From: Muraenolepis orangiensis
Lineage: Eukaryota; Chordata; Actinopteri; Gadiformes; Muraenolepididae
Reading direction: 5' to 3'
NCBI GenBank assembly: GCA_027704905.1
Contig: CM051007.1
Span: 19,390,559 to 19,454,558, forward strand
Length of the DNA stretch: 64,000 nt
The position numbers were made by a program, and so were the translations under genes. A model generated the notes under the pieces. It did not search any database. It saw only the letters and a program-made list of their open reading frames with translations, and was not told where the DNA came from. Of this stretch, positions 46,867 to 58,072 are shown one piece after another (the stretch's first letter is position 1; every line of letters begins with the position of its first letter).

Positions 46867-47981
46867 CGGGTTGGGCAGGATCTGACATAATGTCCCTCCT
46901 TCCCACAGTAGAGGCACTGTTGGTGGGACATCCTGTACTCCTTTTGTCCTGCCGAAAGGTGGGATCGGCCAATCTCCATGGGCTCTCCGGGCCCGGACGT
47001 CGACCTGTCAACAGACAGCGCGTGCTGAAAAGGGGGCGTGGCCAAGCCCGCCGCGGACTGTGTGGCGGTCGCCGAGGCAGAGCGACCGGGAGCCGGGCAA
47101 AGGAACGAACGCTGGGCTCGGTCCAAACGGCGTTCACGCAGCCGTGAGTCCATTTGGAGTGCCAGTGTGATTAACTCTCTCAGCGTCTCCGGGCTGTCTC
47201 GAACGATGAGGTCCTTGACGGCGTCGCTCAAGCCCTTGCGATAGAGACAGAGGAGTGCTCTATCGTCCCAACCACTCTCTATTGCAAGGATCCGGAACTC
47301 CACCGTGAAATCGGCCACCGAGCGAGACCCCTGACGGCAAACTAGCAGCCGGCTTGCAGAATCCAGCCCGTCTAATGGATGGTCGAAGACCGCGCAAAAC
47401 TCTTGCTTGAACAGGGGGTAATCGGTGGCATAACCCCCGTCGCTGTTCACCGCGGCTATCGCCCAGCTGAGAGCTCTGTCGGCAAGGAGGGACATCACAA
47501 AAGCAATCCTGGCCCCACCCGAGGAATACTTGGACGGCTGATGTGTGAACAGCAACTCACACTGAGCTATGAACCCCCGGCACTGGTTCAAATCGCCCCC
47601 GAACGATCTGGGGCTAACCAAGCTGGGCTCGGCGCAACCGACTGACCCTGCGGGGACATCGGGGCCAGCTGGGACGTAGGACGGACTGGTTCCCGGACCG
47701 GAACCTGGAGCTGGATAGGTGCTGACGGCTAACGCGTCCAGAGATCGCTGGATGGACGCTAGGGCTCCGGTCATAGCATCCACCTTGGCGGTGAGACTGG
47801 TGACCGTACTGACGGTAGTCTGCGACGTGTTCTCCAGCACCGCAATCTGGGACTGGACCGAGGGAAAAGCCTTTCCCAGTTCGGCCTGCAGTTGGGTAAG
47901 CTCGATGGCTTGTTCTGTTACAATCTTGCGTAACTCGGAAGGTGTCCCGTGCCCCGCTTCTGGGTTCCCGGCTTGGCTCAT
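46842..47981 (-). CDS. Ty3 gag (capsid and CCHC nucleocapsid)
   Basis: 379 residues starting MSQAGNPEAGHGTPSELRK. A predicted coiled region (about 15-90) is followed by a capsid-like domain with the sushi/PEG10/RTL retro-gag pattern (FGGDLNQCRGFIAQCELLF, then ...ALSWA...). A single zinc knuckle lies at C356, C359, H364, C369 (CLYCGKEGHYVRSC). The start codon sits only 19 bp from the LTR and 6 nt past the primer site, so there is practically no untranslated leader. The stop at 46,842-46,844 follows five codons after the slippery heptamer. Confidence 0.95.
   Translation of the reverse strand: MSQAGNPEAGHGTPSELRKIVTEQAIELTQLQAELGKAFPSVQSQIAVLENTSQTTVSTVTSLTAKVDAMTGALASIQRSLDALAVSTYPAPGSGPGTSPSYVPAGPDVPAGSVGCAEPSLVSPRSFGGDLNQCRGFIAQCELLFTHQPSKYSSGGARIAFVMSLLADRALSWAIAAVNSDGGYATDYPLFKQEFCAVFDHPLDGLDSASRLLVCRQGSRSVADFTVEFRILAIESGWDDRALLCLYRKGLSDAVKDLIVRDSPETLRELITLALQMDSRLRERRLDRAQRSFLCPAPGRSASATATQSAAGLATPPFQHALSVDRSTSGPGEPMEIGRSHLSAGQKEYRMSHQQCLYCGKEGHYVRSCPTRPNDQARQ
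46860..46866 (-). promoter_or_regulatory. -1 ribosomal frameshift heptamer C CCA AAC
   Basis: In gag frame the minus strand reads cgC CCA AAC gac, a canonical X XXY YYZ site (CCC AAA C). Slipping by -1 continues as ccc aaa cga cca..., the pol frame PKRPSSPVRG. The gag stop is 15 nt beyond the heptamer. A downstream pseudoknot was not evaluated. Confidence 0.85.
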
Positions 47982-47987
47982 CTTTAG

Positions 47988-47998
47988 GCTTGGTTATT
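47988..47998 (-). other. Self-complementary primer-binding site
   Basis: On the minus strand, one base after the 5' LTR, is AATAACCAAGC. It is the exact reverse complement of GCTTGGTTATT inside the LTR (minus strand of 48,194-48,204). In Tf1 and sushi elements the first ~11 nt of the mRNA fold back onto the primer site and prime reverse transcription instead of a tRNA. Confidence 0.75.
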
Positions 47999-47999
47999 C

Positions 48000-48325
48000 T
48001 GTTAGACCCCAACGAGACCGAGGAACCAAATGTGCCAAAGAACCCAGAAGTAGCGAGACACGGACACTCAAAGCAAAGGAAAAAATGTCTTTACTGTAAT
48101 CTCCAACATCAAAAACATAAACTAGGCAGGGTTGGACAGGATACTTGGCGAGGTAGGAGCTGGAACACGCAGTCTCTCGTGACAGTGGTTCACAATAACC
48201 AAGCGCCCGACGTCGGTCCTCGGCAGCCTAAAGAAGGGTAGATCCCAGGTGTTAATTAGTCTCAGTAGGCCTGATTATGATGGGCAACACCTGGGATCGA
48301 TTAGAGCGTGGGGGGAGGCACAACA
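48000..48325 (-). repeat. 5' LTR of the Ty3 element
   Basis: 326 bp, identical by eye to the 3' LTR. If the transcript begins at the self-priming motif (48,204), then U3 is about 121 nt and R-U5 about 205 nt. No TATA box is seen in U3. Confidence 0.96.
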
Positions 48326-48660
48326 TCAAGTGCCGTACAAATAAGCTTAGAGATAGCTTAGTCAGGCCATCAGGCTGCTGAACAAGGGCGTGTAGCATAT
48401 AACAATGTATATTTTATTACATTGATTTATATATACATATTGCTCTTTTCTGTGCGGATATTTAGCATTTTATAAATTGCATTTCTATTTTTAATTTTTA
48501 TTTTTAACTTTATTCTATTTTAATTCTATTTTTATCTATTTTTTTTTAATCTATTGTCTGTCGTCGGGTATTGCACATAAGATTTTCACATCACTGCTTT
48601 ATACTTTGTTTTGTCACACAGTGTAAACTGTGAAGTGACAATAAACTTGACTTAACTTGA
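48326..48660 (+). repeat. LINE 3' end, part right of the Ty3 insertion
   Basis: Continues from 43,448: 'tcaagtgccgtacaaataag', 'caggccatcaggctgctgaa' (RT C-terminus, ..QAIRLLN-like), an A/T-rich 3' UTR, then 'gtgacaataaacttgactta'. The 3' end is L2/Rex-like. Confidence 0.7.
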
Positions 48661-48719
48661 GCTTCTAGTCCCTAACACTAACCCTTTCTAGTAACCCTGA
48701 CCCTAACCCTACACACCCT

Positions 48720-48806
48720 TCAGCCAGAGACAACAGTGTAATGAGAATTGCTAGACAATTTCGTTGTACTTGAGGACAATGACAATGAAGGCATTCTGAT
48801 TCTGAT
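48720..48806 (+). repeat. L2-like LINE 3' terminus
   Basis: 'aatttcgttgtacttgagga' then 'caatgacaatgaaggcattc' and 'tgattctgatt'. This is the same terminus as the inverted copy at 29.2 kb. Confidence 0.65.
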
Positions 48807-48899
48807 TAACCTCACCACCCACAGCCGGGAATTTGCAGCTCCTGCTTACCTAGTTTACAGAGCGCTTACCTAGTTTACAGAGCCCCGTAAAGATCTCAC

Positions 48900-49316
48900 C
48901 GTTAGGACCCAACGAGACCGGCGAGCCAAATGTGCCAGAGAACCCAGAAGAAGAGGCACGACACCCAAAACAACGGATAATGTCTTTACTGAAACAAATC
49001 CACAAACTCAAAAACAACAGGGTAGGGTTGGATAGGTTAGGAGGTATGGTCGACAGCGCGTGGGGGGGGGGGGGTAGGACGAGACGTGACGTGACGTAGT
49101 CGGAGCTGGAGACACAGGTTCTCGAGTAGGAGGGAGCCATAAGGTTCTCAACTATCTCGCCCCCGACGTCGGTCTTCGGCAGACGGCTCTCGGTTGGCTC
49201 ACGATGATCAAGCCCCGACGTCGATCTTCGGCAGCCTTAAGAAGGGTAGATCCCAGTAGATCCCCACGATTACGATGGGCAACACCTGGGATTGATTAGA
49301 GCTTGGGGGCACAGCA
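48900..49316 (-). mobile_element. Diverged solo LTR related to the neighbouring Ty3 element
   Basis: Starts CGTTAGGACCCAACGAGACC and ends GGGGGCACAGCA, alignable with the intact LTR along its length. It is flanked by the 5-bp duplication CTCAC (48,895-48,899; 49,317-49,321), with no internal region, so it arose by LTR-LTR recombination. It is 417 bp rather than 326 because of an internal duplication ('cccgacgtcg' segments at about 49,160 and 49,212) and a 13-nt G run. Confidence 0.88.
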
Positions 49317-49321
49317 CTCAC

Positions 49322-49492
49322 ACCACAGAGATCTACTATAGAGTTCTTTCAAGGTAAGACATGTAAAGGTCTGGCAAGCTAGGATGGCAAATAAATCCAC
49401 TGATTCTGAAGTAGTAGTAGTTTTACGCAACCCCTGAAGATAAAAGACACAGTCAGAGTAATCTGTGACCACGGTTCAGCAGTAAGTTGCAT

Positions 49493-49532
<40 letters not shown>

Positions 49533-50640
49533 GCTTTGTGTGTGTGTGAACTCAATGGTTCACTGTAAAGGAACTTATATGCTTCATTATCTGCTCACCT
49601 CAAGTCACCAAAGGCCAAACCGTTTGATTGTATCTTGTGATCTTTTGATTCAACTGTACCATCCGGCATTAGTTAGTGGGGACAGTGAAGTTCCATTTTA
49701 AACACATTGATTTTCTCTTTTCACCCCAACCTCTAAACTGGGACACTCATAAAGTCAGAACAGTAAAGAGTTACTACAAAACCAAACATGGGATAGACAT
49801 TATTGACCTTGTGAGTGAATTTATAATGCACAAACATTGAGCCTTTAGGAAGAGAAGGGCCTTACGTTGCCCAGAGCGGGAGGAGTGGCTGGTACATGGC
49901 CACAGAAAGGACCAAACAACAAACAAAAAATGAAACACATTTATAATATAATAGATTACCACAGGGAAACACACGGGAACTCAGAACGGTGGCAATGAAA
50001 TGCAGGAAATGAAACAAACTAAACTGCGGGCTAATGTAATGTATCTAATGTAATGTAATGTAATAACGGGCTAATGTAAATACATGGGGTGGCACCTGTT
50101 CCTAACCTAATCTATCTAACAGGTATAGATGTGGGGAGTAAGTGTAAACACATGGGCTGCTTTCATGTCCCCTTGCTACTGTGCGACTAACTCATTTAAC
50201 AAAATTACAGTTCTGAACTAATAATGACAAATGTCTGTTTAACACAAAAGCAACACACACAAACAATAATGGCTCTTAAGTGATACAAATCAAGCTAACT
50301 AAACCTAGCAAGATGGCTTCAGTCTCTAATCTCTAGTCACAAATGTGTGAAACCAACAGTGGTTCAAACTAAGTAACCCTCTCCTCTCTTGGGCATCAAA
50401 GACAGAACATATCGTCCTCTGATTGGACAACGGGGCAGGCAGATGATTGAAGAGGTCACACGCACATACCGTTGACAAACACCTGGGGGAGACAGAAACA
50501 AGTGTGTGTGGTCGTAACAATTGCCAGGGCTTTTGGCAATCGTCTCACCTCCAACTGGATGGAAAGGATGGGAAGAACATCAAGTCCATGGCATTGCCAT
50601 CATTCATCTTTCACTATGGCACACTATGTCTACCCTAAGT
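49322..50640. other. Intergenic, nothing recognised except a CA tract
   Basis: (CA)n at 49,494-49,531, and 'taatgtaatg' repeats at 50,033-50,070. No gene. Confidence 0.7.
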
Positions 50641-50862
50641 GGTCCAGAGGTGCTCAATACATTTCGATTTAATTTAGAGTTCATTTAGTTATATTTTGTT
50701 TATACTAGTTTAGCTTAGTTTAGTTTGTTGTTATTTAGTTTTTAGTTTTTAGGTATTAGTATATTTTGTGTGCATTTATTCCCCCTGTTTCAACTGTTAC
50801 ACCTTAATTTCCCTCGGGATAAATAAAGTTATCTTGAATCTTGAATCTTGAATCTTGAGAGC
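50640..50862 (+). repeat. L2-like LINE 3' end with (ATCTTGA)n terminus
   Basis: A/T-rich 3' UTR with 'atttccctcgggataaataa' then four tandem 'atcttga' units. This is a classic fish LINE terminus. Confidence 0.7.
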
Positions 50863-52428
50863 ATCTTTGTCATTTATTCTTGAGTTGTTTGTTGATTTGG
50901 GACCCATTTAATGAATAGGAATGTGGCAGTTTTCCAAATGAAGACATCAATATACATGACAAACATGATAAACAAGACAAGATTAACGTATCATGAGCCC
51001 AGACACATCGGAAAATAGGCTTCCATTGCAATTCCCCAAACCACAGTTTATCAGCTGAATGGATGAACGCATGAGTGGCAATGGCAAACTGCTAAACGGG
51101 GGGGAAAGGGGTGAGGAGGACGACAGACCTTCCCTAGACCTTGGACGAGGACAGAACTTCCCCTCCTCTGGGTCCACAACAACGCTTCGAAGTCTCGTCC
51201 AAGCGATTCCCTAGGGGCCATGACGACTGGCAGAGGCACACGTACTGCCGGTGCCATGGGGAGGTTTTGGAGCCGACGGACGGACAGACAGACAGACAGA
51301 TCGCAGCCAGGCCTGCCAAGTGCCTTTCAGAATAAACGGCGGGAGTGTGTTGGGGGGACTCCCCCCCCCCCCCCCCCCATACCCCATGCAAGAGTGAGAA
51401 AGCACAAAAGGAACCCAGCAGATGTAGACAACAGCTGGCCACCACTGCCGCTTCCCGAGGCGAGGCTTTTCCGAGGTTGCCAACGCAGTCACTTGGATAA
51501 TGCTTTAACGTGGCTGTCGGATAAAGCGTCTGTGAGGCACAGAGGAGAAGATGAAGCACTTATCTTTTTTTTGGAAAGGCGGGGGGGGGGGGGGGGTGTG
51601 GGGGGGGGGGGGTGTTAGGTGATGCTATTGCCGAAAAATATCTCTTTTATTCTTTCTTTTTGCTCCTTCTTAAGCGGGGAATACAGTGTGAAATACCTAA
51701 TCATAAACAGCCACTGTAATTGCTCCTGGGAAACCACTGGAACTTGAGAAGCCTCCATAGCACGCTGTTAGACATAATGAAACGCTATCTCAAAGGCCAA
51801 CCCAAGCAAGACACCTCCTTGATTGACTTTATTAAATTAACTCTAACAGTGTAGCAGTTCTCCATGTCGTGCCTACAGCCGACTGGAGACTTTAAATAGC
51901 AGCAAAAAAAAATTTGTGTTTGGAATACATTTATATTATTTTCGGAGAACAGAGTATTATATATATATATAACATATATATAACATATGCAGTGTGTTAG
52001 GCTATAGTAATATCAATATGTGCAATAGTGCAGTATCTCAATGAATGCTGGAGGGCACACAAACTCACAACACTGCCTGCTGTGAGCTGTAAGGTCTTGA
52101 GAATCCAACAGCCTTTTCTTTTTTTTCGACTGGTGCTTTTTAAACATGTTTTTTTATTTCATTGAATGGAGAGGAGTGTTACATCTTACATCTTTCGGCA
52201 GAAAATAACTCACTGTCGTGCCCCAAAATGAGTGGTTATGCTCACATTCATCATATCATCCCAGCTCCGCTGAAGATGGATATACACAACACATAACCCT
52301 AACCCCTAATCACCTGGCTGTGTTTAATCACATTTAATCACCTAACAGTTAGGATATATAGTACTTATGACCATGGGTTGGCCATCTCCAATCTTTGCAA
52401 TATATCATGTTGATGATAAAAGCATGCA

Positions 52429-52429
<1 letters not shown>
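50863..52429. other. Intergenic stretch
   Basis: No gene recognised. Poly-C (51,361-51,378), poly-G (51,581-51,612) and a TATATAACATATATA palindrome at 51,960-51,985. Purine/pyrimidine-rich open frames are artefacts. Confidence 0.65.
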
Positions 52430-52484
<55 letters not shown>

Positions 52485-52485
52485 G

Positions 52486-52577
<92 letters not shown>
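52430..52577. repeat. (CA)n microsatellite
   Basis: About 148 bp of CA broken once by 'aaggc'. Confidence 0.97.
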
Positions 52578-53171
52578 ACTTAAAAACAATATGTTACTGT
52601 ATATGTATTAGGCATTACAAATCTTATTGTTAAAAATCATAGAATAATGAGATCAAATGAGATACATTAAAACTATAAAACAACATGTGTATGCAAATTA
52701 TTTTACGGTCATATGCTGGCCCCTATTCATTTGGAATGTGGAGGACTTATTGACTGACAGCACTTTTAAAATATTAATAGCCGAAGGGAAATGTGAAACT
52801 GGTAAGCAGAATTCAATACGCAGGACTTATACAATACTTTGACATTACTTATGCCCCTTATCTTATGAGGTCAAGGCAGGATTATGGAAGTTGTTATTAT
52901 TTCGGAACACCTATTTGATTTGTGATGCGTTTCGGTAGCATTGCAGCAAATTAGTCTGGCTCTTGAGAGCATTGAGCATTTATTTAATCATGATTATACA
53001 CGGTCTGAACACTAGCCAGAGAGTGAAACCTGGTATAGGAGCGTCAGTCTTTCTCATCCCCAAGGGACCATAGTTGTCGTATGAAAAACACAACAACAAA
53101 GACTACATAGCAAGCTATACATATTACATATTACACAATACTATCAAAACACAACTCTATGGAACCTGTAC
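52578..53171. other. Intergenic, nothing recognised
   Basis: A/T-rich unique sequence between two large dinucleotide repeats. Confidence 0.7.
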
Positions 53172-53172
53172 A

Positions 53173-53353
<181 letters not shown>

Positions 53354-53389
53354 GAAGAAGCCAAAAAGCGAATGCTTTTTGGCTTCTTC
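53354..53389. repeat. Perfect 16-bp stem hairpin
   Basis: GAAGAAGCCAAAAAGC (53,354-53,369), loop GAAT, then its exact complement (53,374-53,389). It directly abuts the TG microsatellite. Confidence 0.92.
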
Positions 53390-53758
53390 CACTCCTGCTG
53401 CCTCAGTCTGCCCGTCTGTCTGTCCGTCAGATGTCCTGCCATTTTGACCCACTCCCAGACCTGCCACCTGTCACGCGCTATCAGGCCCGGGGACCGGGGA
53501 TGGGGTCGGGGGACAGCAGAACCAGAGACAAAATGTGCCCCAAAGTGACCCAATCTTTTCTTGAATCAAGAGGCACTTCCTTCCTTCCTTCAGCTTCCAC
53601 CCCGTGCAACAGCACAACTTGGAAATGAATCCTCTATATTTCTATATTTACACTTTGCACACGGCCGTGTTAAGGCATGATTACCATAATTAATGTGCAA
53701 AGAAGTCGTGATTGCTTTTGCACCTCCCCCTCTTTCTCCCGCTCTTTCTCCTCCTACT

Positions 53759-53838
53759 TTTCCTCCTCCTCCTCCTCCTCCTCCTCCTCCTCCTCCTCCT
53801 CCTCCTCCTCCTCCTCCTCCTCCTCCTCCTCCTCCTTT
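53759..53838. repeat. (TCC)n microsatellite
   Basis: About 26 TCC triplets. The poly-Ser, poly-Pro and poly-Gly open frames over it are artefacts. Confidence 0.97.
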
Positions 53839-54464
53839 CCACCCACAAACCACACATTTGTGGATTAAGCAAAAAAAGATAGAAAAAGTGCTGCAGCAGT
53901 CTCTCTGATCATTGTGATCTGATCATTTAACTGAGCAAACAGTTAGAGTGGCTAATAGCGATGGGCAAGCAGGAGCCTCTTCAGCAGCAGGGCCTCCCTG
54001 TCCCTTTGTGGTCCCTCGCTCGTCATCACCTATCAACAGGGGTTTTCTGACCAACATGGACCAACAATGAGAAAACTAAACCCGGGGAGGGGGGGGGGGG
54101 GGGGGGGGGGGGCGTGGCTATCTCTGTGGGTACCCACGTCACACTTATCCTGGCGTTAATGTTAGACACATCGCAAAGTTTGATACCGTACGATGGCCTT
54201 AATATGTAGGAGGTTGACCAGGTGTGCCGCTTCACGCAGGACTGCACAGAATCGGTGTCCCACGTGCCACGTGCCGTATTTAGTTCGGCTCTAGTTTTCA
54301 TTGGTTGTGGAAGCTTAGAATGAGAGCAGTCGACATCGCTTCAGCCTCATTGTAATTGGACATCTAAGTGGGCCTAAACTCCCCACCAAGTCTGTCCGCA
54401 ACGTAGAGCAGCAGGAGGGTGAGGTGGTGCGGTCCATTAAGATGACTTTTAAGATTACTGATAC
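53839..54464. other. Intergenic, nothing recognised except a G run
   Basis: A 24-nt G run at 54,089-54,112. No gene. Confidence 0.7.
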
Positions 54465-54730
54465 TAAATCAATCTAAATCTGGAGGTCTGAATCCTCTTT
54501 ATTGGTCACATACATGTACACACACAGTGAAATGTGTTTCTCTGCATGTAACCCATCCTAGTATTAGGAGCAGCGGGCAGCTATGTTTTATATACAGTGC
54601 CCGGGGGGGAGCAGTGTAGGGGGGGGGGAACTGGTGCCTTGCTCAAGGGCAACCTCGGCAGTGCCCAGGTGTTTCGGGGACTTGAACCGTCGACCTTCCG
54701 GTTTCCAAGCCAACAGTTACTGCCGCCCCT
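54465..54730 (-). repeat. tRNA-derived SINE (family B), inverted
   Basis: Second copy of the 10.5-kb family: B-box on the minus strand 'ggttcaagtcccc', body 'ttgcccttgagcaaggc', and flank 'aatctggaggtctgaatcct' on the + strand. Confidence 0.75.
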
Positions 54731-55061
54731 ATACCGCTGTTATAGCAGGCTGAAACTTAGTTTTTCTACTCTTTCTCTACAGAAAGGCTTGAAGCGTGAG
54801 TTATAAATAACAGAGAGTGTGAAATCATCCCGTGGTGCTGACGGCCCTCCAGTGGACCATAGGGGGGTGTGGAAGGAACAGTTCCTTCTTGCAGTCTGTC
54901 CCTCTCTCTCTCTCTCCGTCACAACCCTTTCCTTATCTTTCTGGTCCCCCTACTTTTGTTTAAAAAAGACACTAAAAAGAAACATATTGCATATTTAGTT
55001 GGTGTGGGACGTTGTTTGTTTCCAAAGGTAATTAAGGCATATGGTGGGATCTCCACATGTG

Positions 55062-55227
<166 letters not shown>

Positions 55228-55769
55228 TGTATATGTGCGTATGTGTGTGGTTATATGGCTTCCTCCACTGGGCCTAAAAGTTGAGTTAAGGCTTGGCCGT
55301 CGCTGACTCCGACCCTATGTGTTAATGGGCCACAGAAGAGCTTCTCTCCTGTCACAGGGAGATTCACACATAAAACCACAACCCAATCCTTGGTTGGATA
55401 TGTAGTGGACCATTGTTTTCATGCATCGAGATTCTTTCCTTTATCTTGAAATATATTAATAGTGCCATTCAGACATGGTAACATCTCAGCACCATACGTT
55501 CTGGTCATGACAGATGTTGTGGCGCTTGCTGTTTGTTTGTTTGTTGGTTTGATCAATCGGTCGAAAGCAAATACAATCCGGCTTTGTGAGCCACATCTGA
55601 CAACACAGTGTGAAGGCAATATGCATCAGCCTACATCTAGAATATAATCTAGATGCAAACTCCATGAAGGCCTGTCAAATTTGAAGGATTCTGGTACTGG
55701 GAGGCTGAAATGAGAAATTGGTAGAATATGGTTAGAAATGCCTAAAACATATAAACAGATATAGACTTG

Positions 55770-55905
55770 TAAAACATACACCATTTCACTGTACATTATA
55801 TATTTCCATGCACAATGCACTTTACTAACATTTGCACTTATATGCCAAATTATTTTCGCTGTACTGTACTTGTGCTGTGCAATGACAATACATTTGAATC
55901 TAATC
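55770..55905 (+). repeat. L2-like LINE 3' end
   Basis: 'atgcactttactaacatttg' and 'ctgtgcaatgacaatacatt' then 'tgaatctaatc' repeats at the terminus. Confidence 0.55.
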
Positions 55906-56774
55906 GAATTTCTAAAACAACCCCCCCACCACCACCACACATCGCTCCCTTGTGGGTTGACAGACATCAAATGGCATGCCAAGTTGTATAAACTTTGTTT
56001 GTAATGATGTATTATTCCTTTTGTCTTTAACATAGTAGACCTATAAAGCAAGTCTGAGCCTGAGCCTTGTGGTGTGGCTGGCAGTGCCTGGTTTCTCTGT
56101 TCCGAATATGGCATTCATCACTTTAATTAGCCTAAATCGTCGTTGCAATGTGTTCAGAGCAGAGGTCCCACAAAGGAGGTCCTGCCCCCGGTGCTCCCTG
56201 ATAGATCTGTTAGGGGAACTTGATGAGCCACGACACGAGTGCCGAGCGTGTCTGGCGATTGTAAAAAAGTCCAAGTAGTTAATTATAAGCTGATGAAAAC
56301 TATGCCTTTAAATGAATCCCAATCCCAAAGCAATGCTGGTGTTTCGAAACATCCAAACTTGACCCTTCAGGTTAATTAGTTAGTTGCGGTCCTATATATT
56401 GTATCGTATTCCATCTATTGCGTAGGTCTACTGTATATGTCTGAACCATACAGGTTCCATCCTGATTAAACATTCATGCTGCTGTGTGGCCATGTTTACT
56501 AACATGCTCCTTATTAATGACGTACATTAGGCCATTGACTTTAGATGCTCTCTTTAGTCGCATCTGATCTTTTAAGTATAGATTTCGCTCTTCATCTAAG
56601 GCGATCCATGTAACTGAATCACCAGGTGCATTGGGTTTGTTGGCCTGAACGACTTCCATGTCTGTATCTGGGCCTATACGACATTACATGGTCAATAAAC
56701 ACCCCACTAGCGGCTTAGGGACATAGCTTTGATCCGGGGGGGATATGCGGGTCTGTGGAAAACAGAGGATGGTC

Positions 56775-57345
56775 AATAGACAGAATAATCAAGGCCTGTA
56801 ACAGCTCGTCTCCTTCACTAAGGACCGCAACAACCACCCTGGGAACCAACTCCTCTCCCCCCCTACCGTCCGGTCTGCAGTTCCGCAGCATCCGTACAAA
56901 GGACTACCAGGTTCAAGGTATCCACGGGCGGTGCGCCTACTGAACTGCTAGAGGTGCTGCCACTATCATAGCATTGCCATTAACATTACACTGTCATACT
57001 TTGCTGGACTTTCTGGACTCATTATAGTTACTGCACTGTTCTGCACTGTATTCATGATGCTGCTGCACTACTGGCACTTTAAATGCTTTTAAATCTTTTT
57101 GCACAATTCAACACACAACAATGTACATATCATCCATCAGTCACTTTATTGTTCTTTGTATGTTCATTGTTATTGTGCATAGTATTTGTATGGTATTGTT
57201 TTAGAAATTCATACTGCAGAAGGGAATGGGGAGGAAGCATTCCATTGTACTTGGCAAATAAGAATCTTCAAGATTCCAGATTCAAGAATTTGATTTGCCA
57301 TTTGTAACAATGGAATGCTTACTCCTCATTCCCTCCCCGCTGTAT
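56775..57345 (+). repeat. Non-LTR retrotransposon 3' end (longest copy in the window)
   Basis: Includes the end of a reverse transcriptase ORF (…CLRSIRTKDYQVQG-like reading, with 'ttccgcagcatccgtacaaa'). A 3' UTR follows, shared with the copies at 17.1, 30.6-31.5 and 40.6 kb, ending 'gaatcttcaagattccag'. It is 5'-truncated. Confidence 0.7.
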
Positions 57346-57718
57346 GAAATTCTAGAACATGTGCCTAAATGTATAGGTTGTGCGAGCGGGTTAACATCCA
57401 ATTCCCAGCGGATGGAGCCAACCCCACTGGATAATGGTTGATGAGTGAGGTTGACAAGCCCCCCCGCAAGACCCCAATGTTATTGCCATCACTCCGGTTT
57501 GCCCCGTACTCTCCCTTCTCCGTCCCCTCCGGTGCAGAAGCGCAGAAGGGATGGAGAAAAACTGACATTGTTGGTGTGGTTAACATATATATATATAGGT
57601 CTACAGCTATGTGGTGTCGTGGAGTGATGTGTTTTTCTTGTATTGTTATTCACATTTTTACCAATGCTGATGACTGTATGCAACAACCAACAAGAACAGA
57701 AAATTGCACATTATATAG

Positions 57719-57792
57719 ATACACACACACACACACACACACCACACACCCACACACACACACACCCACACACACACCACAGACACACAAGC

Positions 57793-57860
<68 letters not shown>
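57719..57860. repeat. (CA)n microsatellite
   Basis: About 140 bp of CA with 'ccacacacc' breaks in the first half. Confidence 0.96.
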
Positions 57861-57863
<3 letters not shown>

Positions 57864-58049
57864 TGTCAATTGTGGGTCTCGTTTTTCAAACATTAACAGA
57901 CTACGACTACACTCGCCATCAATAACCGACAGATATAGTGCATAGACCTTTCGTCTTGTATTCAGTACGACCGATTTGATCGATTCGGTATAGGAGCGCA
58001 TGCAGTTTGCTTCTTTTTTTTTGTCTCACGACGAGCTACGCAACCACCT

Positions 58050-58072
58050 TGACGTCGACGCGCGGTTATAAG
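58050..58072 (+). promoter_or_regulatory. oprd1: Possible oprd1 core promoter (CRE-like and TATA-like)
   Basis: TGACGTCG (one base off a palindromic CRE) at 58,050-58,057 and TTATAAG at 58,066-58,072 lie about 365 bp upstream of the start codon in CpG-rich sequence. The spacing would put initiation near 58,100. Several ATGs then lie in the leader, for example at 58,103, which weakens or complicates this model. Confidence 0.35.

Larger units (their letters stand above)
43449..48325 (-). mobile_element. Ty3/gypsy retrotransposon, sushi/chromovirus type, recent insertion
   Basis: A complete 4,877-bp element on the minus strand: LTR, self-complementary primer site, gag, pol (protease, RT, RNase H, integrase, chromodomain), polypurine tract, LTR. 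The LTRs are 326 bp each and identical by eye. They are flanked by the 5-bp duplication TCAAG (43,444-43,448 and 48,326-48,330). TG...CA ends are intact. Gag and pol overlap with a -1 frameshift site. C-terminal chromodomain, CCHC gag and Tf1-like priming place it in the sushi branch, from which mammalian PEG10/RTL genes derive. The only damage seen is an in-frame deletion in integrase. Confidence 0.95.

Noticed and set aside
43726..48012. Plus-strand and secondary minus-strand open frames inside the Ty3 element
   Set aside because: They are shadows of gag and pol; the minus-strand frames have all the catalytic motifs.
48664..48715. Interstitial telomere-like (CCCTAA) repeat; similar words at 25,330 and 52,300
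   Set aside because: Only two or three degenerate units are present; probably chance or a LINE 3' flank.
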